Assembly: GCA_005240025.1 (NCBI GenBank)
Contig: SBBK01000236.1
Coordinates: forward strand, 1 to 7,230
Length of the DNA stretch: 7,230 nucleotides
Reading direction: 5' to 3'
DNA from: an archaeon
Lineage (GTDB): Archaea; Thermoproteota; Nitrososphaeria; Nitrososphaerales; Nitrosopumilaceae
Shown here: piece by piece, positions 1-5,845 of the stretch
How positions within the stretch are numbered: position 1 is the stretch's first letter
How the letters are laid out: every line of letters starts with the position of its first letter
Translations under genes and position numbers: made by a program
The notes under the pieces: model-generated
The model's database searches: none
Told to the model about the DNA's origin: nothing
Seen by the model: the letters and a program-made list of their open reading frames with translations, nothing else

Positions 1-918
1 ATTTTTTAATAATTCCTGCAAATTATTTCCAATTTCAGAAACATCAGTTAATGGGAACAGCACTGCAGCGTTTGAATTCAATGTTGACTCTCTGTGAGCT
101 TGAATATCTGAAAGGAGTAGAGGTTTGCCGCAGGCCATTGCTTCTTTTGGTGGCAGCGGGTCTGCCTCCTTTGTACTTGCAGACACATACACGTCACATG
201 AGGAATATGCATACCTTAATTCATCACCCAATAGCTTGCCTTCAAGCGTTACATTATTTTCTAGTTTTTTTTCTTTAACCAGATTCTGAAGTTTTTCACG
301 TTCTGGTCCATCGCCTATTATTTGTAAATGTGCCTTTGGGTATGCATTCAATATAGGAACCATGCCGTCGATGAGCGTTTCGACATTTTTATAATAATAA
401 AGATTACCAACATAAAGCAATTGTGGATCACCCTTCTTACGTGACTGTGGCAGATCTGGGTGGAAAAAATCCGCATCAACACCGTTAGATATTACTTCCA
501 CCCGCAGATTTTTCCTGATGGTGTGCAAGTGCGCTAATGCCCCACTAGACACTGCGATTATTTTTGATATCTTGTTTCTACATGCGAGCAGTGAAATGCG
601 GAGATTGATTTCCTGGATTTTGCCAAGGGTCCCATGATAATGAAATAAAAATGGGTTTGATGTAAAGAGGGAGCAATAATTTGTTATGGTGTGATGGTTA
701 TGAATGATATCGAATTTTTTAAAATCTACATAAAATGATGACTTTCTCAAGAGTAATTTGTTAATGTTGTTTGGAGGCTCACGTTCAAAATCAAATGCGG
801 CGATCGTAGTATCATAACCAAGTTTTTGTAGGCCTTCACAAAAACGATTGATTGATACGCTATGCCCCCCATATCCATGATATTTTCTTGCCAGCATCAT
901 TATGGAACCTTTACTCAT
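1..918 (-). CDS. GT4-family glycosyltransferase, 3' end beyond the window
   Basis: This frame stays open for 306 codons from ATG 918 to the left edge, so the C-terminus is missing. It reads as a retaining GT-B glycosyltransferase of family GT4 (Glycos_transf_1), which moves a sugar from a nucleotide-sugar donor to a lipid-linked or other acceptor at the cytoplasmic membrane face. The N-terminal acceptor lobe has a glycine turn (GYGGHS, residues 15-20). The linker carries VISNGVDADFF (142-152). The donor lobe begins LLYVGNLYYYKN (167-178) and includes the IIGDGPERE turn (200-208). The GT4 EX7E signature is present as E251 and E259, followed by AMACGKPLLLSD (260-271). Donor and acceptor cannot be told. 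Neighbouring methyltransferase, dehydratase and flippase genes imply surface-glycan assembly. No Shine-Dalgarno is visible; ATGs at 900 and 897 are alternative starts. A full protein would probably be about 340-380 residues. Confidence 0.93.
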   Translation of the reverse strand, partial: MSKGSIMMLARKYHGYGGHSVSINRFCEGLQKLGYDTTIAAFDFEREPPNNINKLLLRKSSFYVDFKKFDIIHNHHTITNYCSLFTSNPFLFHYHGTLGKIQEINLRISLLACRNKISKIIAVSSGALAHLHTIRKNLRVEVISNGVDADFFHPDLPQSRKKGDPQLLYVGNLYYYKNVETLIDGMVPILNAYPKAHLQIIGDGPEREKLQNLVKEKKLENNVTLEGKLLGDELRYAYSSCDVYVSASTKEADPLPPKEAMACGKPLLLSDIQAHRESTLNSNAAVLFPLTDVSEIGNNLQELLKN

Positions 919-941
919 TACTATGGAGCCAAGAATCCATC

Positions 942-948
942 TTATTAA
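942..948 (-). promoter_or_regulatory. Putative TATA box of the glycosyltransferase gene
   Basis: TTAATAA on the minus strand is centred 27 bases before ATG 918. That is the spacing expected if transcription starts at the start codon (leaderless mRNA). The motif is short and lies in AT-rich DNA, so this is position-supported inference only. Confidence 0.35.
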
Positions 949-1136
949 CTGACACAAGTGCCCGTGCAGACAGTTGAATTTTAATTGTGGCGCAAAATCA
1001 GAATTAAGGCATAGTTATGCAACTATTCAACAAAATTAAAAAAACGCTGGAGTGGAACAAAAGATGAACGCAATCAAAACCATGCTGCCCAACAATGTCA
1101 GCCTCAGAAGGTCACTAGGTTATGCCCAAGTCTCAA

Positions 1137-1976
1137 CTATCTTTTTGCTACTACGATGTACTCGTCATGATTATAATCGTATAAACCAAACTCAAAGTTT
1201 TTGTAAATTTGTACATTGCTAAAACCCGCATCGCCTAACATCTTGGCAATCTCTTTTACAGAGTATGGTTTTAGAATATTTGTCATAACGTAACGATTGT
1301 CGTTAGTCTTACCATGCGTAGAAATAAAATGCTTATTCCAGACTATATAATTTTCATCATCTAATTCAATACTTTCAATTGCATAAGAGAAGGGATCAGA
1401 ATCACCAAATTTGGTCCACGTTTTGTATAATCCATTGTTTGCATAAATGTTCTTTAGTATGTTATTCATACTCCATAGTTCAAGAACAATACAACCATTG
1501 TTGCTTAGTATTTTTGATAATCTGCTAAATAGTTCATTAACACTATTTTTTCTAATCGGTTCTAGAAATTGCAGAGCGGTATCTATACATACCAACAAAT
1601 CAATTTCTGCGAATTGTTCCAAATTGGTGTCCAATATATCGGCATTGATGTTTTCAACATTGATGATTTTAAGATCTTTTTTCCATTTTTCAGCAAACTC
1701 ATATCTGGACTTGCTAACTTCTATACCGTAGCCCTGTTTCAATAATTTTTGTAACGATAGTTGAAATAACAGTTTTGAATTTCCGCTTCCTATTTCTAGT
1801 ACCCTGATTCCATTTTTTAACGCATTTTCAGAGAGAACTTTTTTAATAAATCCAACTGCTCTTAGAGCTTCTTTCAACTTATGTTCCCTGTATTTCTTAA
1901 CCTGATCGTTGTCTATGAAATTGGAAAATGACTCCACATTATTGTAACTGCTCAAGTTAATTTCCGCTTTATTCAT
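1137..1976 (-). CDS. SAM-dependent class I methyltransferase
   Basis: A 279-residue protein with a class I Rossmann-fold methyltransferase domain. Motif I is VLEIGSGNSK (59-68), binding S-adenosylmethionine. Motif II is GIEVS with acidic E86 (84-88), which should hold the ribose hydroxyls. NADIL (111-115) supplies the acidic residue near the adenine. Motif IV-like IDLLVCIDTALQFLE spans 125-139. The C-terminal part has the common tail KEIAKMLGDAGFSNV (241-255) and ends IVVAKR. There are no membrane segments, so it should be cytosolic. It lies between a glycosyltransferase and a nucleotide-sugar dehydratase, so the likely substrate is a sugar or sugar nucleotide (O- or N-methylation). That is context only; a small-molecule or lipid substrate is also possible. 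The start is ATG 1976, with a TATA-like box at leaderless spacing. Base composition is AT-rich like the rest of the cassette. Confidence 0.9.
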   Translation of the reverse strand: MNKAEINLSSYNNVESFSNFIDNDQVKKYREHKLKEALRAVGFIKKVLSENALKNGIRVLEIGSGNSKLLFQLSLQKLLKQGYGIEVSKSRYEFAEKWKKDLKIINVENINADILDTNLEQFAEIDLLVCIDTALQFLEPIRKNSVNELFSRLSKILSNNGCIVLELWSMNNILKNIYANNGLYKTWTKFGDSDPFSYAIESIELDDENYIVWNKHFISTHGKTNDNRYVMTNILKPYSVKEIAKMLGDAGFSNVQIYKNFEFGLYDYNHDEYIVVAKR

Positions 1977-1997
1977 TTAATAGAAAAAATGTTTTAC

Positions 1998-2007
1998 TAT
2001 TATATTA
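1998..2007 (-). promoter_or_regulatory. Putative TATA box of the methyltransferase gene
   Basis: The minus-strand sequence TAATATAATA is centred about 26 bases before ATG 1976, fitting a leaderless archaeal transcript. It sits in the 156-base gap after the dehydratase gene, suggesting that the methyltransferase can be transcribed on its own. Confidence 0.4.
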
Positions 2008-2132
2008 GGAGTTACGCAGTTACACCAACCTGACACACATGCCTGATTTCTTTTACACAATAGTGGATAAAATAAGGTGTTTTCCCCACCAGCGAGATGG
2101 TTGACTGTAGATTATAAGAAATAATCCACACA

Positions 2133-3011
2133 TTAGAGTCTGGCACGCGGTCGTATTATCCACATGTTTTTTCTTTCTTCAGCTATTGATTTTTCAGCAT
2201 CAGTAATCAAAATTTCATTTAGTTTTTCTCCATGCCTCAATCCTATTATCTTGTGTTTTTTTGAAATTTTTGTAGCAAGATCTTTCATTTTATACTCTTT
2301 CATTTTTGGTACAAAAATTTCTCCTCTTTCCATAGTTCGTATGCACTCAAAAATAACATCGACAGCATCATCAATGTGGATATAGTATCTTCTCATCGCT
2401 GTGTCAGTTAACGATAAAGGAGCGTTCTTCTTTGCCTCTTCGGCCCAAATCTCAAACACATTGCCTCTTGTTTCAAAAATGTTTCCAAAACGAATTGAGG
2501 CAAACTTAGTGTCTAGTAGGTGGTGTCCGCCCCATGTGATTAATTTCTCACTTAGTTGTTTTGTTACTCCATACAACGTAAAGGAGTCTACTGCCTTGTC
2601 TGTGCTTATGTTCAAAAATCTTTTTGGTTTTCTTCTCATTGTCATCTGAATCAAGTTTACAGTTCCGTTGATGTTCGTCTCGATAGTCTCAATTGGATTG
2701 AATTCTGATATCTCGATATTTTTTATTGCTGCTGTATGAATAACAATGTCGACTTCATTTCCAGCCATCTCGACTCTGTCTTTGTTCGTTATATCACCAA
2801 GTAACAATCGTAACCTAGAATCTTTTACAGAACGCTTTAGCTTGAATAATGCATATTCATCAATATCGAGAACTCTGACTGCCTTGATTGGGTATTTTAG
2901 TAGTCTTTTTGTTATGTGCGAGCCTAGGCTTCCACCCCCACCAGTGATCAGAACTACTTTATTTCGCAGCTCTCTTGTTAATTCTCTTTCTAAACGAGAT
3001 TTTTGTGCCAT
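2133..3011 (-). CDS. Nucleotide-sugar 4,6-dehydratase, FlaA1/CapD type (short form)
   Basis: A 292-residue extended short-chain dehydrogenase of the Polysacc_synt_2 family. Members oxidise C4 of a UDP-sugar (typically UDP-GlcNAc), eliminate water across C5-C6, and return the hydride, giving a 4-keto-6-deoxy sugar. Visible motifs are the NAD(P)-binding TGGGGSLG (23-30), the acidic end of strand 2 in LDIDE (48-52), GDI (72-74) and AAIKN (94-98). The catalytic STDKA spans 136-140, followed by Y147 and K151. The D138, K139, Y147, K151 spacing equals D132, K133, Y141, K145 of Helicobacter FlaA1. Further family signatures are RFGNI (174-178), MRRYYIHIDDAVDVI (206-220) and HGEKLNE (260-266). It lacks the N-terminal membrane segments of long CapD/WbpM proteins, so it should be soluble. 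The exact substrate, and whether C5 is epimerised, cannot be read. It probably supplies a deoxysugar to this cassette. Confidence 0.92.
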   Translation of the reverse strand: MAQKSRLERELTRELRNKVVLITGGGGSLGSHITKRLLKYPIKAVRVLDIDEYALFKLKRSVKDSRLRLLLGDITNKDRVEMAGNEVDIVIHTAAIKNIEISEFNPIETIETNINGTVNLIQMTMRRKPKRFLNISTDKAVDSFTLYGVTKQLSEKLITWGGHHLLDTKFASIRFGNIFETRGNVFEIWAEEAKKNAPLSLTDTAMRRYYIHIDDAVDVIFECIRTMERGEIFVPKMKEYKMKDLATKISKKHKIIGLRHGEKLNEILITDAEKSIAEERKNMWIIRPRARL

Positions 3012-3040
3012 GCTATACGAAAATCCTCACAATTTCTGTC

Positions 3041-3049
3041 ATTATTTTA
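3041..3049 (-). promoter_or_regulatory. Possible TATA box of the dehydratase gene
   Basis: TAAAATAAT on the minus strand is centred about 34 bases before ATG 3011, which would give a leader of roughly 7 bases. A GAGG at 3025-3028 lies 13 bases before the ATG, too far to be a convincing ribosome site. Weak call in AT-rich DNA. Confidence 0.25.
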
Positions 3050-3122
3050 CTTTTGGTTATTTTGTTACTAAATCATGCTGTGGTATTTCTAAAAATACAT
3101 CAAATAATCAAATTTAAGCACT

Positions 3123-4613
3123 TTACATAAGTCTGAACTGTCTTAGCTTTTCTATGATTCGCCTTGTTGTTGTGTGAGCTTTTTCCGGTGGCATCATTAC
3201 TGCAAGAATTATTTCAATTTCTGATTCATTAATCAATCTGAGGCAAGAGTAAGCTATCAAAGAAGCAATTACCAATATCGCAAAATCGCCAAATCCAATT
3301 TCTGCAATCTTGAGTAAATAGCCGATTCCAAAGGGAATTGCACCAACTATGCAATATACTCGATAGTCAATTTTCAATTTTTCTTTTCTTACAAGTATGA
3401 TTGTCATCGATAATTGTATGACACTTCCAATAACATACGCGATAGCACTACCGATTCCGCCATAAACTGGAACTAGCATAAAATAAGCTACCATTCTTGT
3501 TGCATTGACTGAAAATCCCAAATACAATAGATTCCTATAATTGCCTCGAGCAAAAAGTAAGTAAAAGCAACCATCCATAATTATTGCCATTGGAAGACTT
3601 ATCAGAAGAATCGACAGTATGTCTGTTGAAACTGAAAATTCCTTACCGAAAACTGTCAGTATTGGCTCTGAGTAATAATATGCAACAGCAGCAATTGGCA
3701 TGGTTACAAGAAAGCCAAACTTGAGCGACTTGGAAAGGAATTCTTTTTGCCTCTCTGTATCCATTCCACTCATTACTGGATGACTAACCATGTTGATTGC
3801 ACTTGGAATCATGCTTATTATGCTAAAAATTGCAAATGAAATGTAGTACAGACCTGTTTCCAAGGCGCCCTTTAATGAAAAAATCGTCAGTGTTGCAAGC
3901 GATGATTCTATGACGCCCACTATTTGGGGTAGCCATTTTGAGAGGCTTCCTTCAAGAACCAGTTTTGTATTGTTTTTCAAATCCGCAAACAATCTACCCG
4001 AAATCTTTCGTAATGCGTAAAACATAACTCCGGCCAAAATTACGGAAAGAACGACATAATGAGATGAATATGCCCAAGCTACATTCATCTCTGAAACTTC
4101 AAGCAGTGTAAATAGCAAAAATAGGACAGGGAATCTGCCCGAGGAGCTGATGATGTATGGTATTATCATGAGTTTTGATTTCAGAGCAGAAATCAACCCA
4201 TTCACTAACATGTTTATCAAAACATTGCTGACAACAATAATTACTATAACTGGCAAAAACTGTTCTTTAATTCCGACACGTCCTAAAATATCGAAAAATG
4301 GATGTAACATAATCAGCAAAGTTGCAGTAGTGGTGCCTGCAATGATCAGCATTGATGACGCAAAAATTTGTTTGAACACTAGCAAATTATTGTCTGCAAC
4401 AGCTTTTCCCAAAAACCGTTTCATGCCTATGGCCACCTCAAGGCCAGCCATCGAACTTAGGATCATGGCAAGAGAGCCAAGTGCAACCACTGTCCCAACT
4501 GTCTCTGCACCTGCGTGATTTGCAACAATTAACCAAAATATGTATGTCAGTGCTGCAGGAACAAGATTGGTGACATAAACTGATATCATGTTTCTACTTA
4601 TCGAGCCACTCAA
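3123..4613 (-). CDS. Wzx-like polysaccharide/oligosaccharide flippase (MOP superfamily)
   Basis: A 496-residue, strongly hydrophobic protein with about 12-14 membrane segments. They lie near residues 11-31, 40-62, 84-106, 118-140, 146-170, 178-202, 230-250, 252-275, 297-315, 333-352, 362-382, 386-408, 418-434 and 442-460. The length and layout match Wzx/RfbX-type transporters (Polysacc_synt family), which flip lipid-linked oligosaccharides from the cytoplasmic to the outer face of the membrane. Typical features are the N-terminal helix with polar breaks, G-rich loops such as PVYGGIGSAIAYVIGS (382-397), and a basic cytoplasmic tail ending RRIIEKLRQFRLM. The start is TTG 4613, with a TATA-like box about 32 bases upstream. 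ATG at residue 9 (4589) is the main alternative. It is the first gene of the minus-strand cassette, and the transposon remnant begins 50 bases before it. The substrate is inferred from neighbours. Confidence 0.9.
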   Translation of the reverse strand: MSGSISRNMISVYVTNLVPAALTYIFWLIVANHAGAETVGTVVALGSLAMILSSMAGLEVAIGMKRFLGKAVADNNLLVFKQIFASSMLIIAGTTTATLLIMLHPFFDILGRVGIKEQFLPVIVIIVVSNVLINMLVNGLISALKSKLMIIPYIISSSGRFPVLFLLFTLLEVSEMNVAWAYSSHYVVLSVILAGVMFYALRKISGRLFADLKNNTKLVLEGSLSKWLPQIVGVIESSLATLTIFSLKGALETGLYYISFAIFSIISMIPSAINMVSHPVMSGMDTERQKEFLSKSLKFGFLVTMPIAAVAYYYSEPILTVFGKEFSVSTDILSILLISLPMAIIMDGCFYLLFARGNYRNLLYLGFSVNATRMVAYFMLVPVYGGIGSAIAYVIGSVIQLSMTIILVRKEKLKIDYRVYCIVGAIPFGIGYLLKIAEIGFGDFAILVIASLIAYSCLRLINESEIEIILAVMMPPEKAHTTTRRIIEKLRQFRLM

Positions 4614-4640
4614 TTTCCTACTGTGATATTTTTCTCATTC

Positions 4641-4650
4641 TAAATTAATA
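4641..4650 (-). promoter_or_regulatory. Putative TATA box of the flippase gene
   Basis: TATTAATTTA on the minus strand predicts transcription starting about 5 bases before TTG 4613. It overlaps the stop codon of the broken transposase and lies 12 bases outside the left inverted repeat of the element. The mobile remnant therefore abuts the promoter of the glycan cassette. Confidence 0.4.
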
Positions 4651-5124
4651 GATATGTGTTGCTTCCGGAAATGATTTCGCATTAGGAAGAGCATACTCCC
4701 TAATCGTTCTGTCTAGAGCATCTACAGAGAACTTGGTAGTAAGAGTTGGATAGACGCCGTATCCAGTGATGTATCTTGAGGCGTCATCCTGGTACACTAT
4801 CAACCACTGTCCCTTCCAACTTTGGTCCTTTATCTCGTGCCAGTCTGTATGCCACAGGGAGTTCGAATGTTCCCTCTCATAACGAACCCATTTTCTCCTT
4901 ATCCACTTCTTACTAGACGGCACTGCCAAGCCATTCATCTTGAGTACCTGATGTATCCTATTGTGGTTGATATGAACCCCATAGTCATCATCGATCATCT
5001 TGAGATAGAGAGCGTTGACCATGTATCTGTAGGCTGCAAGGACAATCCTCCTTTGGCCATCGCTGATATGCACGCGTATCTTGTTGTCATCAAGCTTCCT
5101 GGTTCTCCCATAGCGCTTGATCAT
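4645..5124 (-). pseudogene. Truncated DDE (rve-type) transposase, IS481/IS3-like
   Basis: The frame could be read from 5238. The first 38 codons, however, cross the right inverted repeat and the promoter of the divergent gene, so ATG 5124 is a better start (159 residues). Counting from it, an HTH-like region (VHINHNRIHQVLKMNGLA, 50-67) is followed by basic KKWIRRKWVRYEREHS (72-87). The integrase core opens with LWHTDW, whose D94 would be the first catalytic residue. WLIVYQDDASRYITGYGVY (107-125) is the conserved second strand region. The frame then enters the left inverted repeat (NAKSFPEA) and stops. The segments that would hold the second Asp (family TDxGTQF-like) and the Glu are absent, so it cannot catalyse transposition. 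The usual extra N-terminal helix-turn-helix also seems to be missing. GC is higher than in the glycan genes. Confidence 0.85.
4663..4681. repeat. Left terminal inverted repeat
   Basis: TTCCGGAAATGATTTCGCA. It is the inverse complement of the right copy at 5166-5184, with one mismatch (G against C at the eleventh base). The outer end contains the palindrome TTCCGGAA. The repeat falls inside the last codons of the broken transposase frame and supplies its aberrant C-terminal residues. Confidence 0.75.
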
Positions 5125-5140
5125 GTTCCTCCAAAAGAAG

Positions 5141-5164
5141 CCTAGTATATTATTTGGTACTAGG
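5141..5164. promoter_or_regulatory. Inverted repeat around the putative transposase promoter
   Basis: CCTAGTA (5141-5147) and TACTAGG (5158-5164) form a perfect 7-base inverted repeat around a 10-base AT-rich spacer. On the minus strand the spacer reads CCAAATAATA and is centred 28 bases before ATG 5124, fitting a TATA box of a leaderless transposase transcript. The repeat could be an operator or a DNA hairpin near the element end. It starts one base inside the right terminal repeat. Confidence 0.45.
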
Positions 5165-5165
5165 T

Positions 5166-5184
5166 TGCGAAATGATTTCCGGAA
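5166..5184. repeat. Right terminal inverted repeat
   Basis: TGCGAAATGATTTCCGGAA on the plus strand, inverted partner of 4663-4681. Similarity stops abruptly at both edges of the 19 bases, as expected for element ends. It lies upstream of the likely transposase start, between the transposase promoter and the promoter of the plus-strand gene at 5244. Confidence 0.75.
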
Positions 5185-5212
5185 AAGAGAAATGAGAACA
5201 TAACCTAAAAAC

Positions 5213-5223
5213 TTAAAATTTAA
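5213..5223 (+). promoter_or_regulatory. Putative TATA box for the coiled-coil gene/hemA unit
   Basis: TTAAAATTTAA is centred about 26 bases before TTG 5244, the distance expected for leaderless transcription starting at that codon. It supports the TTG start. The same DNA would encode N-terminal residues of the transposase frame if that frame began at 5238, which argues against the longer transposase start. Confidence 0.5.
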
Positions 5224-5243
5224 CCCAATTTGACACAATTACA

Positions 5244-5843
5244 TTGTCAGAGTCTAGAGATCCACCTCAAAACGGACTAACAGCAGCAGAGGCAGCGGAG
5301 CTGGCAGAAGCGGCTGCAAAGGCAGCTGCAGAAAAAGCCGCAGCGGCAAAGGCAGCAGCTGAAGCAGAGGCAACCAGAGAATACGAGGAAGCCAAGGCGG
5401 CAGTCAGGGCAGTAACTGCAGCAAAAGCCCCAACTGACAAACGCAGTCAGGAACGCATCTTCAGGCGAGAAATGGGCGAGCCGGAATTTTTCCTATACAA
5501 AAGGGAGCTTGCCCCCCCACGGCGTGTCCTTACAGAAGAAGAGGAAGAAGAAATATCAAGAAACGTAGAGATTCCAAAAGACCAAACACCCCTCTATGAC
5601 CCAAAGCACATACTCACCCCAGAATTTGCAGGAACCTCAAATTACGAATCCGGTATAGCCGAGCTGGTAAATCAAACAAAACACAGACTGGATTACCTAA
5701 GGAGCAACCCCCAGCTAAATGCAGAAGAAATTGCCAGAGCCGAGCAGACCCTCATTCATTTGGATTCTTTGTATCAGAATTATTACTATGGCATGAATGT
5801 TTTCCGCACAGCAAAAGGCGGGAGGGACAAGATCCACGCATAG
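5244..5843 (+). CDS. Ala/Glu-rich coiled-coil protein of unknown function, upstream of hemA
   Basis: I do not recognise this 199-residue protein. Residues 13-62 form an Ala/Lys/Glu-rich stretch (TAAEAAELAEAAAKAAAEKA and similar) that should be a long helix or coiled coil. A charged linker follows with a run of six Glu (98-103) and Pro-rich turns. A C-terminal part (about 130-199) looks like two helices (YESGIAELVNQTKHRLDYL; AEEIARAEQTLIHLDSL) ending in aromatic QNYYYGMNVF and a basic tail. There is no signal peptide, membrane segment or metal motif. The start is TTG 5244: an in-frame stop lies at 5214, no ATG occurs until about residue 77, and a TATA box sits at leaderless distance. The stop is 2 bases before the hemA ATG, so the two genes are very probably cotranscribed and perhaps translationally coupled. 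A structural or partner role towards HemA is possible but unproven. Confidence 0.85.
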   Translation: MSESRDPPQNGLTAAEAAELAEAAAKAAAEKAAAAKAAAEAEATREYEEAKAAVRAVTAAKAPTDKRSQERIFRREMGEPEFFLYKRELAPPRRVLTEEEEEEISRNVEIPKDQTPLYDPKHILTPEFAGTSNYESGIAELVNQTKHRLDYLRSNPQLNAEEIARAEQTLIHLDSLYQNYYYGMNVFRTAKGGRDKIHA

Positions 5844-5845
5844 AC

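Larger units (their letters stand above)
4663..5184 (-). mobile_element. Internally deleted insertion-sequence remnant, 522 bases, with both inverted repeats
   Basis: Two 19-base inverted repeats (18/19 identical) bound this segment. Between them lies most of a truncated DDE transposase reading frame on the minus strand. An intact element of this transposase type would be about 1 kb or more, so roughly half seems lost. The loss includes the 3' part of the gene encoding the second catalytic Asp and the Glu. If both ends are still recognised, the element could be moved in trans like a MITE. No convincing target-site duplication is visible next to the repeats, so the true ends could differ by some bases, or the structure could have arisen by rearrangement. 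The element sits exactly between the AT-rich glycan genes and the hemA block. Confidence 0.6.

Noticed and set aside
51..278. 75-residue plus-strand reading frame
   Set aside because: It lies antisense inside the glycosyltransferase gene, whose minus-strand frame is open throughout and carries GT4 motifs.
1064..1222. Small plus-strand frame of 52 codons beginning after a GGAGTGG stretch
   Set aside because: About half of it overlaps the 3' end of the methyltransferase gene in antisense, the residues show no recognisable pattern, and the GGAGTGG is 10 or more bases away from the ATG. A hydrophobic minus-strand frame over the same gap is equally unsupported.
1977..2132. tRNA, small RNA or CRISPR repeat in the intergenic gaps
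   Set aside because: No cloverleaf, T-loop motif or spaced direct repeats were found in this or the other gaps (919-1136, 3012-3122, 7100-7171).
5125..5238. N-terminal extension of the transposase frame (38 codons)
   Set aside because: It crosses the right inverted repeat and the promoter of the divergent gene and shows no family similarity, so it is read-through into flanking DNA.
5244..5400. Ala-rich repeats as an artefact or non-coding GCA repeat
   Set aside because: The frame continues for 150 non-repetitive residues with ordinary amino-acid composition and ends 2 bases before hemA, so the gene is probably real.
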